Origin: Clostridiaceae bacterium
Lineage (GTDB): Bacteria > Bacillota > Clostridia > Oscillospirales > Acutalibacteraceae
DNA: 9,627 bases
Assembly (NCBI GenBank): GCA_016292455.1
Contig: JAEDIL010000068.1
Coordinates: 1-9,627, forward strand
Direction: 5' to 3'
Within the stretch, counting starts at the first letter, position 1, and the number at the start of each line of letters is the position of its first letter. Below, in pieces: positions 1 to 6,654 of the stretch. The notes below the pieces were generated by a model. The model searched no databases. It was not told the origin of the DNA and saw nothing but the letters and a program-made list of their open reading frames with translations. The position numbers and the translations under genes were made by a program.

Positions 1-31
1 AGTGTTTCGGAAAACCGGAAACTGTTTTCTT
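1..31 (+). terminator. Possible terminator-like hairpin at the window edge
   Basis: AGTGTTTCGG and CCGGAAACT pair around an AAAA loop, with one G.T wobble and one bulged G, and GTTTTCTT follows. This resembles an imperfect intrinsic terminator for whatever gene lies upstream of base 1. The stem is imperfect and the T-run is interrupted, so it may be chance. The rest of 1-83 holds only the AGGTGA ribosome binding site (72-77) of the first gene. Confidence 0.3.
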
Positions 32-83
32 AAATTCAATATTGCAGCTTTGTTTCTAAAACTAAAAATGCAGGTGAAGCTTT

Positions 84-683
84 ATGTACAAAAAATTCGG
101 CAAACGTATTCTTGATACGGCTATTTCGATTCCGGCTCTTGCTTTGCTGTCCCCTCTCATGCTGGCAACTGCCGCTTCAATAAAGCTGACTTCTCCGGGT
201 CCGGTGCTTTTCAAACAGCAGCGGCTTGGTCTTAACGGAAAGGAATTTACAATGTATAAATTCCGCTCCATGTCTGTCGGTGCCGAACATACAGGCAGCG
301 GAGTTTACAGCGAAAGCGGAGATCCCCGTGTTACAAAAGTCGGCAGAATTATCAGGGCGACAAGCATTGACGAACTGCCGCAGCTGATAAACATCATCAG
401 GGGCGACATGGCAATTGTCGGTCCAAGACCACCGCTGACCTATCATCCGTGGCCGCTTGAACAATACACCGAAAAACAGCGGCACATGTTTGACGTTCGT
501 CCGGGAATTACCGGCTGGGCACAGGTGAACGGCAGAAAAACCGTTGAATGGAACCGCCGCATTGAACTGAACAATTACTATGTTGACCATTGTTCACTTT
601 TGTTTGATATTAAAATTCTGTTTTTGACAGTAGCAAAAGTGCTTCGCAATGACGACAATGAAAATGTCGGAACAACCGCATGA
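84..683 (+). CDS. Membrane sugar-phosphate transferase starting lipid-linked glycan synthesis
   Basis: A bacterial sugar transferase of the short monotopic PglC/WcaJ-C-terminal type (Bacterial_transf family), which moves a sugar-1-phosphate from a nucleotide sugar to undecaprenyl phosphate on the cytoplasmic face of the membrane. The 199-residue length fits the minimal catalytic form without the extra membrane domain of full-length WcaJ. Visible landmarks are an N-terminal hydrophobic segment (about 10-33), MYKFRSM (57-63), the SIDELPQL block (94-101) carrying the Asp96-Glu97 dyad used as the active site in PglC, VGPRP (112-116) and RPGITGWAQVNGR (139-151). The start is supported by AGGTGA at 72-77, six bases before the ATG. 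It is the first of a tight operon, with a 9-base gap to the aldolase gene. The sugar transferred (galactose, GlcNAc, QuiNAc or another) cannot be read from the sequence. Family assignment is secure. Confidence 0.95.
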   Translation: MYKKFGKRILDTAISIPALALLSPLMLATAASIKLTSPGPVLFKQQRLGLNGKEFTMYKFRSMSVGAEHTGSGVYSESGDPRVTKVGRIIRATSIDELPQLINIIRGDMAIVGPRPPLTYHPWPLEQYTEKQRHMFDVRPGITGWAQVNGRKTVEWNRRIELNNYYVDHCSLLFDIKILFLTVAKVLRNDDNENVGTTA

Positions 684-692
684 GGTGCTGAT

Positions 693-1517
693 ATGCTCAA
701 ACTGATGTACATCACAAATGATCCCGAAATTGCTGTGATTGCCGCCGAAAACGGAGTTGACATCGTTTTCGTTGATATGGAAGTTCTCGGAAAGAGCGAA
801 CGTCAGGGCGGAATGGACACCGTTCAGTCTCACCATACCGTTGAAGATATTTCAAAGGTTAAAAAAGCACTCAACGGCAAAGCACAGGTCATGGCCCGGC
901 TGAATCCTCTCAATGTGGACTCAAAAACTGAAATCGACTCTGCAATTGAAAACGGTGCAGACATACTGATGCTCCCGATGTGGCGGACGGCAGACGATCT
1001 TCGAAGGTTTTCCGCAATGGTTGAAGGAAGAGCAAAAACAATGCCTTTGCTTGAAACCGACAGCGCTGCCGTAAACCTTGCCGAAGCGCTCAGCGTGCCC
1101 GGAATTGACATGATGCACATTGGACTCAACGATTTGCATCTGTGTCTGAACATGAAATTCATGTTCAGACTCCTCGCTGACGGCACAGTTGAAAAGCTTT
1201 TAAGAACAATTCAGTTTGCTGAAATACCCTGCGGCTTCGGCGGAGTCGGACGTCCCGGCTCCGGTACACTCCCGGCAGATTACATCGTTGCAGAGCATGT
1301 AAGACTCGGCTCTCAGTTTGTCATTCTTTCCCGCAGCTTCTGCAACACAGAAATCATTACGGATAAAAATGAGATTCGTGAGATTTTCAGAAACGGCGTT
1401 GCCGACATCCGACGGATTGAAAAAGAGTGCTCTTGCTGGACAAGTGACCGGTTTGAAGAAAACCGACTGAAAGTTGTTTCCTGCGTTGATAAGATTGAGG
1501 AAGGAATAAATAAATAA
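693..1517 (+). CDS. HpcH/HpaI-family aldolase
   Basis: A 274-residue TIM-barrel aldolase of the HpcH/HpaI (CitE-related) family. Members are class II metal-dependent enzymes that join or cleave pyruvate-type enolates and aldehydes, giving 2-keto-hydroxy acids. By family analogy, the catalytic or metal-binding residues are His47 or His48 in SHHTVED (46-52), Arg69 in ARLN, Glu121 in PLLETDSA (118-125) and Asp147 in IGLNDL (143-148). The late GGVGRPG (183-189) and the Cys-rich tail (residues 246-264) are not standard features I can explain. The start is set by GAGGTG at 682-687, five bases before the ATG. The stop is immediately followed by the dehydrogenase ATG. Lying inside a glycan operon instead of an aromatic-degradation operon, it more likely makes a precursor for a glycan substituent than degrades one. 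Substrate is unknown. Confidence 0.85.
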   Translation: MLKLMYITNDPEIAVIAAENGVDIVFVDMEVLGKSERQGGMDTVQSHHTVEDISKVKKALNGKAQVMARLNPLNVDSKTEIDSAIENGADILMLPMWRTADDLRRFSAMVEGRAKTMPLLETDSAAVNLAEALSVPGIDMMHIGLNDLHLCLNMKFMFRLLADGTVEKLLRTIQFAEIPCGFGGVGRPGSGTLPADYIVAEHVRLGSQFVILSRSFCNTEIITDKNEIREIFRNGVADIRRIEKECSCWTSDRFEENRLKVVSCVDKIEEGINK

Positions 1518-2423
1518 ATGAACATTCTTTTTACCGGGGCGTTTGAGCCGTCAGCCGAAGAGAAAGCGCTGATTGAGCAGGCAGGTCACAAGGTCTTTTT
1601 TCACCGCGATGAGCGTGTGATGCCTGAAAGTCCGTCGCTCTATCAGGCGGCAGTCTGCAACAATCTGTTCCTTTTTAATTCAATTGAGCCGTTTGTGAAT
1701 CTGCGCCGGGTTCAGCTCACAAGTGCTGGACTTGACCGGATTCCGGCCGGGCAAATCCGTAAACGCGGAATTGAACTGTTTTCTGCCCGCGGAGTATACA
1801 GCAAGCCCATGGCAGAATTTGCAATCAGCGCTGTTCTTGGTTTTTATAAGCAAAGCCGCTTTTTTGCTGAAAACCAGAAGCGGCGCAAATGGGAAAAGCA
1901 TCGCACACTGATAGAGCTTTTTCAAAAAAGAGTGTGTATTCTCGGCTGCGGAGACGTCGGCAAAGAAACAGCAAAGCTCTTCAAAGCTTTTGGCTGTCAT
2001 ATCACCGGCGTAAACCGCACTGAAAGAACGTTGGAGAATTTTGATGAGATTCTGCCGCTTGAAAAGCTTTCGTCTGCTGCCTCAGATTGCGATATTCTCA
2101 TTTCCTGCATTGCGCTGACGGAACAAACGCAGAAGCTTATCAATAAAAGTGTTTTTGACGCATTGAAGTCAAATGCTGTTTTTGTCAACATTTCGAGAGG
2201 GGCTGTTGCAGACGAATTTGCCCTTGTTGAGTGGCTTCTTCATGGCGGTCATGCAGCGTTGGATGTGTTTGAGAATGAACCGCTTGATGAAGACAGTCCC
2301 CTGTGGTGTATGAAAAATGTAATACTTACGCCACACAATTCATTCATAGGTGAAAACAATCATAGACGGATGTTTGATTTACTGGTTAAGAATCTGGAGT
2401 GTGTCGGAAATGGAAAACTATAA
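1518..2423 (+). CDS. D-isomer-specific 2-hydroxyacid dehydrogenase
   Basis: A 301-residue NAD(P)-dependent dehydrogenase that reduces 2-keto acids to D-2-hydroxy acids or does the reverse. The Rossmann motif GCGDVG is at 143-148. The family catalytic triad is intact: Arg227 in NISRG, Glu254 in FENEP and His273 in TPH. The end of the second beta strand reads GVNRTER (164-170), with basic residues where NAD enzymes usually keep an Asp, which suggests a preference for NADP(H). The N-terminal substrate domain (about 1-95) is divergent and does not name a substrate. The ATG follows the aldolase stop with no gap, and AGGAAGGAA (1498-1506) supplies the ribosome site. The end overlaps the next gene by 14 bases. 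This tight coupling suggests that it acts on the aldolase product, which is inference. Confidence 0.92.
   Translation: MNILFTGAFEPSAEEKALIEQAGHKVFFHRDERVMPESPSLYQAAVCNNLFLFNSIEPFVNLRRVQLTSAGLDRIPAGQIRKRGIELFSARGVYSKPMAEFAISAVLGFYKQSRFFAENQKRRKWEKHRTLIELFQKRVCILGCGDVGKETAKLFKAFGCHITGVNRTERTLENFDEILPLEKLSSAASDCDILISCIALTEQTQKLINKSVFDALKSNAVFVNISRGAVADEFALVEWLLHGGHAALDVFENEPLDEDSPLWCMKNVILTPHNSFIGENNHRRMFDLLVKNLECVGNGKL
2396..2399 (+). promoter_or_regulatory. Ribosome binding site choosing the start of the AsnB-like gene
   Basis: GGAG lies 10 bases before ATG 2410 but only one base before the in-frame GTG at 2401 and downstream of the farther in-frame ATG at 2350. It therefore favours 2410. The longer reading frame from 2350 would overlap the dehydrogenase gene by 74 bases. 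Confidence 0.55.
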
Positions 2424-4008
2424 GAATTACCTGAAATCGGTGCTTGACAAGAATCAAAAATACAGGGAAATGCTTTTCAGGAGAGGTTATCTGTTCACAG
2501 ACGTTGAAATAAAAAACACCTCAGTTTATCCGTTTTACGACATCTGGCAGCACATAACCGTCGGCAAATATCACTTATATGTTCAGGAAAAGCAAACATT
2601 CTATTATAAATCTGTCGGAAACATCAGTTCGATAATTATCGGTCATGCATATAATCCCTTTGACATGAAGTGTGACGAAAATGAACTCTGTTCGGATTTG
2701 ATTTCTTGTTATCAGGAAAGTATTGAAAAATACTTTGAAAAGGTCAGCGAATTCACAGGACTGCATGTGATTATTCTGGCAGATGGAAACAATGTCATTG
2801 CTTGCCAGGACGCCTGCGGACTGACCGGCTGTTACTTCGGCAAGGTTAACGGTGCAATGTATATTACTGAACACCCTCAGCTTGTTGCAGACATGCATGA
2901 TTTAAAAATGAATGAAAATGTTATAAAACTTGTTCAGAGCAAGTGCTATAACATCGGCAACAGACACTTACCGGGTAATATTACTCCCTATGACGAACTG
3001 AAAAGAATCGGTGCAAACACCTATGTCAATTATGACGGTGTATTCGGAATTAAAAGATTCTATCCGGTCTGCCCTCATCCTGAGTTTACCGGAGACAAAG
3101 AAAAAGAAGACGCCGTGAAAAAAATCAGCAGTTTAATTCACAACGGCATAAAGTGTTGCAGCGAAAAATGGGACAGATGCACAATTTCGCTTTCAGGCGG
3201 TACTGACAGCAAGACCACGCTTGCTTGTGCAAACGGACTGTATGACAGGTTTTCTTATTTCAGTTTTTCTTCAAAGCCACAAGAATCAGTTGATGCAGAA
3301 GGTGCAAAGATGATTTGTCAGAAGCTTGGTCTTGAACATACTCTTTATAAAATACCTGATAACAACGATGAATTTGAAGATTTCTGTTTTATAAAGAAAC
3401 TTCTTCAACACAACACAAACTACTTTGTTAATCTTGCAGACAACGAGATCAGAAAATATATATATTTACATGACTTGGATGCATATGATATTGAATTAAA
3501 GTCCTGGGCATCGGAAGTCGCAAGAGTCTTTCTGGAGCGAAAGTATCAAATTGATATGAGCGGTCTGATAAACGAAAGACAATGCAGCATTTTCCAAACA
3601 AGATATTTTGGTCATCCTTTCTTGCTGAAATGGTCAGATAATATCTATTATGACTTTATTAAAGAAGTCGGACTTGACAGGAAATTATTCAATTATGAGC
3701 CGTCTGACATGTTCTATTGGGAAGTACGTATGGGCTGCTGGGGTGTGTCTGTGGTTTCGTCGCAGCAATTGTATCACAGAGTGACTATGCCGATGAACAA
3801 CAGAAAAATTCTTGAACTGTTTCTTTCATTCCCTCACGAAGAGAGAAAATCTGACTCTGTGCATAAAAGAGTTATGGCTCACATGAACAAGAGCATTATT
3901 GATGCCCGGGTTGAAATACGTAATCTGTATTTTCATTCTTACAGAATCCTCATGGAAAAGGCGTATTACAAATTCAGAACAATATTATATAAGGCAAGGA
4001 TAAAATAA
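2410..4008 (+). CDS. Asparagine-synthetase-like ATP-dependent enzyme lacking the glutaminase cysteine
   Basis: From ATG 2410 this is 532 residues. The C-terminal half carries the PP-loop of AsnB-type synthetases, ISLSGGTDSKTT (259-270), which binds ATP and forms an acyl-adenylate in that family. A later KSWASEVARVF (364-374) probably replaces the usual SGxGxDExFgGY segment. PMNNRKILEL (461-470) resembles the AsnB C-terminal end. The N-terminal half keeps features of a class II glutamine amidotransferase fold (IIIGHAYNPF at 75-84; a DACGLTGCYFG segment at 134-144). It has no Cys at position 2 (it begins M-E-N-Y), so glutaminase activity is not expected. It may use free ammonia or an amine acceptor, as in beta-lactam synthetase, or a sugar amine. 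It sits between a 2-hydroxyacid dehydrogenase and a glycosyltransferase, suggesting glycan modification. Base composition is clearly AT-richer than its neighbours: 60-base lines at 3421 and 3601 each hold 17 G+C, against 28 at 4741. Exact function unknown. Confidence 0.82.
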   Translation: MENYKNYLKSVLDKNQKYREMLFRRGYLFTDVEIKNTSVYPFYDIWQHITVGKYHLYVQEKQTFYYKSVGNISSIIIGHAYNPFDMKCDENELCSDLISCYQESIEKYFEKVSEFTGLHVIILADGNNVIACQDACGLTGCYFGKVNGAMYITEHPQLVADMHDLKMNENVIKLVQSKCYNIGNRHLPGNITPYDELKRIGANTYVNYDGVFGIKRFYPVCPHPEFTGDKEKEDAVKKISSLIHNGIKCCSEKWDRCTISLSGGTDSKTTLACANGLYDRFSYFSFSSKPQESVDAEGAKMICQKLGLEHTLYKIPDNNDEFEDFCFIKKLLQHNTNYFVNLADNEIRKYIYLHDLDAYDIELKSWASEVARVFLERKYQIDMSGLINERQCSIFQTRYFGHPFLLKWSDNIYYDFIKEVGLDRKLFNYEPSDMFYWEVRMGCWGVSVVSSQQLYHRVTMPMNNRKILELFLSFPHEERKSDSVHKRVMAHMNKSIIDARVEIRNLYFHSYRILMEKAYYKFRTILYKARIK

Positions 4009-5159
4009 TGAACGGAAAAGTTTTGTTAGTGGCAACAGTACAAAGCCACATTGCGCAATTTCACAGACCGGTTGCAAAAATGCTTCATGAAAACGGATAC
4101 GAAGTTTGCGTTGCTGCAAGGAACAATCTTGCTGAAAAAAACGGACTCAGGATTGACTTTGCCGATAAGGTTTTTGATGTTCCGTTTGACCGTTCGCCGT
4201 TTTCTTTCAAAAACATCAGCGCATACAAAGCGCTGAAAAAGGTTATTGATGACGGCAGCTACAATATTGTTCACTGCAACACACCGGTAGGCGGCGTTCT
4301 GACCAGACTCGCCTCTCGCAAAACAAGAAAGCACGGCACAAAAGTCTTTTATACCGCTCACGGTTTTCATTTTTACAAAGGCGCGCCAATTAAAAACTGG
4401 CTCATCTGGTACCCGGTTGAAAAGCTCATGAGCCGCTTTACCGATACACTGATAACAATTGCCGATGAGGACTATGCGCTTGCAAAGGCAAAGTTTCCCA
4501 CCAATGCCGTGCACATTCACGGAGTCGGAGCGAACTCAGAAAAGTATAAAAAGCTTTCTGCTGATGAAATAAGAGCGTTGAGGCTTGAGCTCGGTTACAA
4601 GGAGGAAGAAAAGCTTCTGCTTTGCACCGGCGAGCTTCTGCCCAACAAAAACCAATTGACTGCAATCAGAGCAATGAAAAAACTGACAGAGCGTTTTCCG
4701 CAAGCAAGGCTTCTCCTTGCCGGAAACGGACCCGCCCTGCCGCAGCTTGAAGAAGAAGTCAGAAGCCTCGGACTTGAAACAAATGTCGTTTTTCTCGGCT
4801 ACCGGACTGACCTTGAACGTTTTGCAAACATTGCCGACGTTATTGTTTCATGCAGTTTCCGTGAAGGAATGGCGCTGAACATAATTGAAGGAATGATGCT
4901 CGGAAAGCCGGTTGTTGCCTCCTCAAACCGCAGTCACAGAGAGCTTGTTGTTGAGGGAAAAACCGGCTTCATAGTTTCCCCTTCCGACGCAGACGGATTT
5001 GCCGAAAAAATTTCACTTCTTCTTGATGACAGCGCTTTGGCAGAAAAATTAGGCAATGCCGGATTTGAGAGGGCGCAAAAATACACAGATAACGCAGTAA
5101 GGATTGAACTTGAAAAAGTATACTTCGGAAGTGAAAGAGAACACTGTCAGAGTGTGTGA
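4008..5159 (+). CDS. Glycosyltransferase family 4, glycan assembly
   Basis: A 383-residue GT-B fold retaining glycosyltransferase. The N-terminal acceptor domain (about 1-185) holds VATVQSHIAQFHRPVA near the start and YTAHGFHFYKG (115-125), typical of capsule and EPS GT4 enzymes. The C-terminal domain has the donor-binding series: CTGELLPNKNQ (206-216), LLLAGNGP (235-242), VVFLGYRTD (260-268), and an EX7E motif with Glu286 and Glu294 in FREGMALNIIEGM. No membrane segment is seen, so it should act at the cytoplasmic side on lipid-linked intermediates. The ATG overlaps the stop of the upstream gene by one base (TAATG), indicating translational coupling. It would add the second or a later sugar to the lipid carrier loaded by the first gene's product. 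The donor sugar cannot be told from sequence. Confidence 0.94.
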   Translation: MNGKVLLVATVQSHIAQFHRPVAKMLHENGYEVCVAARNNLAEKNGLRIDFADKVFDVPFDRSPFSFKNISAYKALKKVIDDGSYNIVHCNTPVGGVLTRLASRKTRKHGTKVFYTAHGFHFYKGAPIKNWLIWYPVEKLMSRFTDTLITIADEDYALAKAKFPTNAVHIHGVGANSEKYKKLSADEIRALRLELGYKEEEKLLLCTGELLPNKNQLTAIRAMKKLTERFPQARLLLAGNGPALPQLEEEVRSLGLETNVVFLGYRTDLERFANIADVIVSCSFREGMALNIIEGMMLGKPVVASSNRSHRELVVEGKTGFIVSPSDADGFAEKISLLLDDSALAEKLGNAGFERAQKYTDNAVRIELEKVYFGSEREHCQSV

Positions 5160-5218
5160 CTGTGTTTTTGTGTTCGTAAAATATATTATTACCCGAAAAG
5201 ACGAAAGGAACAATTCAA

Positions 5219-6046
5219 ATGAGTGCAAAAGTTTCCGTGATAATGGGCATATACAACTGCGCCGGAACTCTGTGTGAAGCAATTGATTCCGTACTGGCGC
5301 AGACCTTTACGGACTGGGAACTGATTATGTGTGATGACGGCTCAACAGACAACACCTTTGAAATTGCAATGCAATACATTGAAAAATATCCGGACAAGTT
5401 CGTACTGCTCAGAAACGGGCAGAACATGGGACTGAACCACACGCTCAACCGCTGCCTTGAAAAGGCGCAGGGAGAATATATAGCCCGAATGGACGCAGAC
5501 GACATATCTCTTCCCGAACGTTTTGAAACCGAAGTCGATTATCTCGATACTCATCCGGAGTATGCCATTGTCAGCACACAGATGGTTTTTTTTGACAGCG
5601 ACGGTGACTGGGGAGAAAACCACACAATTCCCGAACCTGCAAAGAAAGACTTTATCAGGCACAGTCCGGTACACTGCCACGCGCCCTGCATGATACGCAG
5701 CAAAGCATTCAGGAGTGTAAATGGATATTCAGAGGACAAAAGAACTTTTCGGGTTGAGGACATGGACCTATGGTTCAGACTTTATGCCAAAGGTTACAGA
5801 GGGCGCAATCTTGAAAAATCCCTTTACAAAATGCGCGATGACCGCGCGGCGGCAGCCAGAAGAAGCCTTGGCACCCGACTCAACGGCGCATATGTCCTTT
5901 TCAAAGGATACAAATTGATGGGCTTTCCTGCTTATACATACGGATACATTGTCATTTTCGTGTGCTTGCAGATAATAAAATGCGCGATTCCGCAAAGTCT
6001 GTATATCAAACTTAGGAAAAAGCGTCTGGAAATAAATCAAAAATAA
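5219..6046 (+). CDS. Glycosyltransferase family 2
   Basis: A 275-residue GT-A glycosyltransferase of family 2, using a nucleotide sugar to extend the glycan. It begins with the family opening VSVIMGIYNCAGTL (5-18), then CDDGSTDNT (38-46) for nucleotide binding, the metal-binding DAD (92-94) in ARMDADD, and VEDMDLW (179-185), where the acidic pair includes the likely catalytic base. A hydrophobic stretch near 236-256 followed by a basic tail (KLRKKR) suggests C-terminal membrane association. AAAGGA lies about nine bases before the ATG. A 59-base gap separates it from the GT4 gene. I see no convincing promoter or terminator in that gap (5160-5218), so it is probably still in the same transcript. 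It is the last glycan gene before the intergenic region. Linkage and donor are unknown. Confidence 0.94.
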   Translation: MSAKVSVIMGIYNCAGTLCEAIDSVLAQTFTDWELIMCDDGSTDNTFEIAMQYIEKYPDKFVLLRNGQNMGLNHTLNRCLEKAQGEYIARMDADDISLPERFETEVDYLDTHPEYAIVSTQMVFFDSDGDWGENHTIPEPAKKDFIRHSPVHCHAPCMIRSKAFRSVNGYSEDKRTFRVEDMDLWFRLYAKGYRGRNLEKSLYKMRDDRAAAARRSLGTRLNGAYVLFKGYKLMGFPAYTYGYIVIFVCLQIIKCAIPQSLYIKLRKKRLEINQK

Positions 6047-6083
6047 CAGCTTTGAGCAATGCTCTTATGTGTCATATTTTGCC

Positions 6084-6098
6084 CACAGTTTTGCTGTG
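6084..6098. promoter_or_regulatory. Short palindrome upstream of the -10 element, possible operator
   Basis: A perfect inverted repeat CACAG-TTTTG-CTGTG ends four bases before the extended -10 at 6103, in the position where RNA polymerase and repressors contact DNA. It could be an operator half-site pair or a small RNA hairpin. Five-base arms are short enough to occur by chance. Confidence 0.25.
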
Positions 6099-6102
6099 TC
6101 TT

Positions 6103-6111
6103 TGCTATAAT
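6103..6111 (+). promoter_or_regulatory. Extended -10 promoter for the small ORF
   Basis: TGCTATAAT is a perfect -10 hexamer (TATAAT at 6106-6111) with the TG extension. No -35 at 17 bases is evident; TTGCCC at 6079 is 21 bases away. Extended -10 promoters often do without a good -35. Transcription would start near 6118 and place AGGAGG at 6139 in a short leader. The GT2 gene ends 57 bases upstream, so this marks a new transcription unit. Confidence 0.6.
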
Positions 6112-6138
6112 GCATATAAACCTTTTCCGTGACGGTAC

Positions 6139-6144
6139 AGGAGG
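6139..6144 (+). promoter_or_regulatory. AGGAGG ribosome binding site fixing a GTG start
   Basis: A perfect AGGAGG, four bases before GTG 6149. The in-frame upstream ATG at 6059 lies before the predicted transcription start and has no such site, so GTG 6149 is the better start for the small ORF. Confidence 0.55.
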
Positions 6145-6148
6145 AAAC

Positions 6149-6310
6149 GTGGTAAAAGAACTGAGCGATTTCAAAAAAACTGAAATATTTTCTGGCTCCG
6201 GCAGACGAACTGATGAGAACTTTTATGATACCGATTGGATTGACGCCGACATCTATATCACTGACTATATCAACAAACTGGAATTGAGTGAAAAAAACGG
6301 AAATGAGTGA
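6149..6310 (+). CDS. Small acidic protein of unknown function, GTG start
   Basis: A 53-residue ORF beginning (M)VKELSDFKKTEIFSGSG and ending in LSEKNGNE. It is rich in Asp, Glu, Tyr and Ile, with a segment reading FYDTDWIDADIYITDYI, and has no signal peptide or membrane span. I do not recognise the family. It is supported by an extended -10 promoter (6103-6111) and a perfect AGGAGG (6139-6144), which together are better than those of most genes here. The same frame after its stop continues into coding-looking sequence, interrupted by a second TGA, so this may be the surviving 5' part of a longer gene. The alternatives are a genuine small protein or a decayed gene; I cannot decide between them. 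Confidence 0.4.
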   Translation: MVKELSDFKKTEIFSGSGRRTDENFYDTDWIDADIYITDYINKLELSEKNGNE

Positions 6311-6510
6311 AGAATAGGATCCGTCAGATTAAGCTGCGAGTTCGTTTGATATAACCGTAACATTCTTTTGCAGATAAACGAATTAACGGCGCTTGAATGC
6401 ATTGATACTGAGAGGCACGGCTTACGGATAACGCAGGCCGTGCCCGGTTTATAGATTGGACGGCGGAAAAACAAGAAAAAGTTCTTGAATTTATGTGCCG
6501 AAAGTATTAA
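6311..6510 (+). pseudogene. Possible decayed remainder of a small protein gene
   Basis: In the same frame as the small ORF, after stops at 6308 and 6347, the sequence reads codons for ILLQINELTALECIDTERHG and then LRITQAVPGL to a TAG at 6452-6454. Shifting by one base inside the T-run at 6448-6450 continues as FIDWTAEKQEKVLEFMCRKY and ends at TAA 6508-6510. One missing T (GGTTTATAG for GGTTTTATAG) would join the two parts as AVPG-FIDW. This pattern suggests a gene of about 120 codons broken by two TGA stops and one frameshift. I do not recognise the protein. Chance open frames are an alternative, so confidence is low. Without this, 6311-6510 holds nothing else I can name. Confidence 0.3.
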
Positions 6511-6532
6511 AATTGAAAGCCTTGAAAAGTAT

Positions 6533-6561
6533 TTATCAAATTCGCTTTGCTGTGATATAAT
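6533..6561 (+). promoter_or_regulatory. Extended -10 promoter for the permease-amidohydrolase operon
   Basis: TGATATAAT (6553-6561) contains a perfect TATAAT at 6556-6561 with the TG extension. TTATCA at 6533-6538 gives a four-of-six -35 match at a 17-base spacing. Transcription would start near 6568, leaving a leader of about 105 bases before ATG 6673. Confidence 0.65.
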
Positions 6562-6621
6562 AAGTCATTACAGAAGAGACTGCTTGTTCCTTTACAGGCT
6601 GTCGGATATGTGAAAAAACTT

Positions 6622-6654
6622 CCGGTTAAGGAACCTGATAACCGTTCTTTCCGG
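6622..6654 (+). promoter_or_regulatory. Leader stem-loop just before the permease ribosome site
   Basis: CCGG (6622-6625) pairs with CCGG (6651-6654), a TT bulge follows, then AAGGAAC (6628-6634) pairs with GTTCTTT (6644-6650) with one G.T wobble, around the loop CTGATAACC. The 11-pair stem ends six bases before the GGGGG ribosome site (6661-6665). No T-run follows, so it is not an intrinsic terminator. It may control translation or mRNA stability. It matches no riboswitch or T-box consensus that I can recognise. Confidence 0.35.

Noticed and set aside
2350..2409. In-frame N-terminal extension of the AsnB-like gene from ATG 2350 or GTG 2401
   Set aside because: It would overlap the dehydrogenase gene by up to 74 bases. 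GGAG at 2396-2399 is correctly spaced only for ATG 2410.
4026..4520. Long minus-strand open frame of 164 codons opposite the GT4 gene
   Set aside because: The plus strand holds complete GT4 motifs there; the opposite frame has no recognisable domain or ribosome site.
5160..5218. Possible promoter in the gap before the GT2 gene (TAAAAT at 5177-5182, GTGACT at 5156-5161)
   Set aside because: The -35 is poor and the spacing only 15 bases; an AT-rich gap is enough to explain the match.
6054..6064. GAGC-AAT-GCTC hairpin after the GT2 stop as a terminator
   Set aside because: The stem has only four pairs and no T-run follows.
6583..6613. Possible TTG-start leader peptide before the permease stem-loop
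   Set aside because: No ribosome binding site, no run of a regulatory amino acid, and no terminator alternative to the stem.
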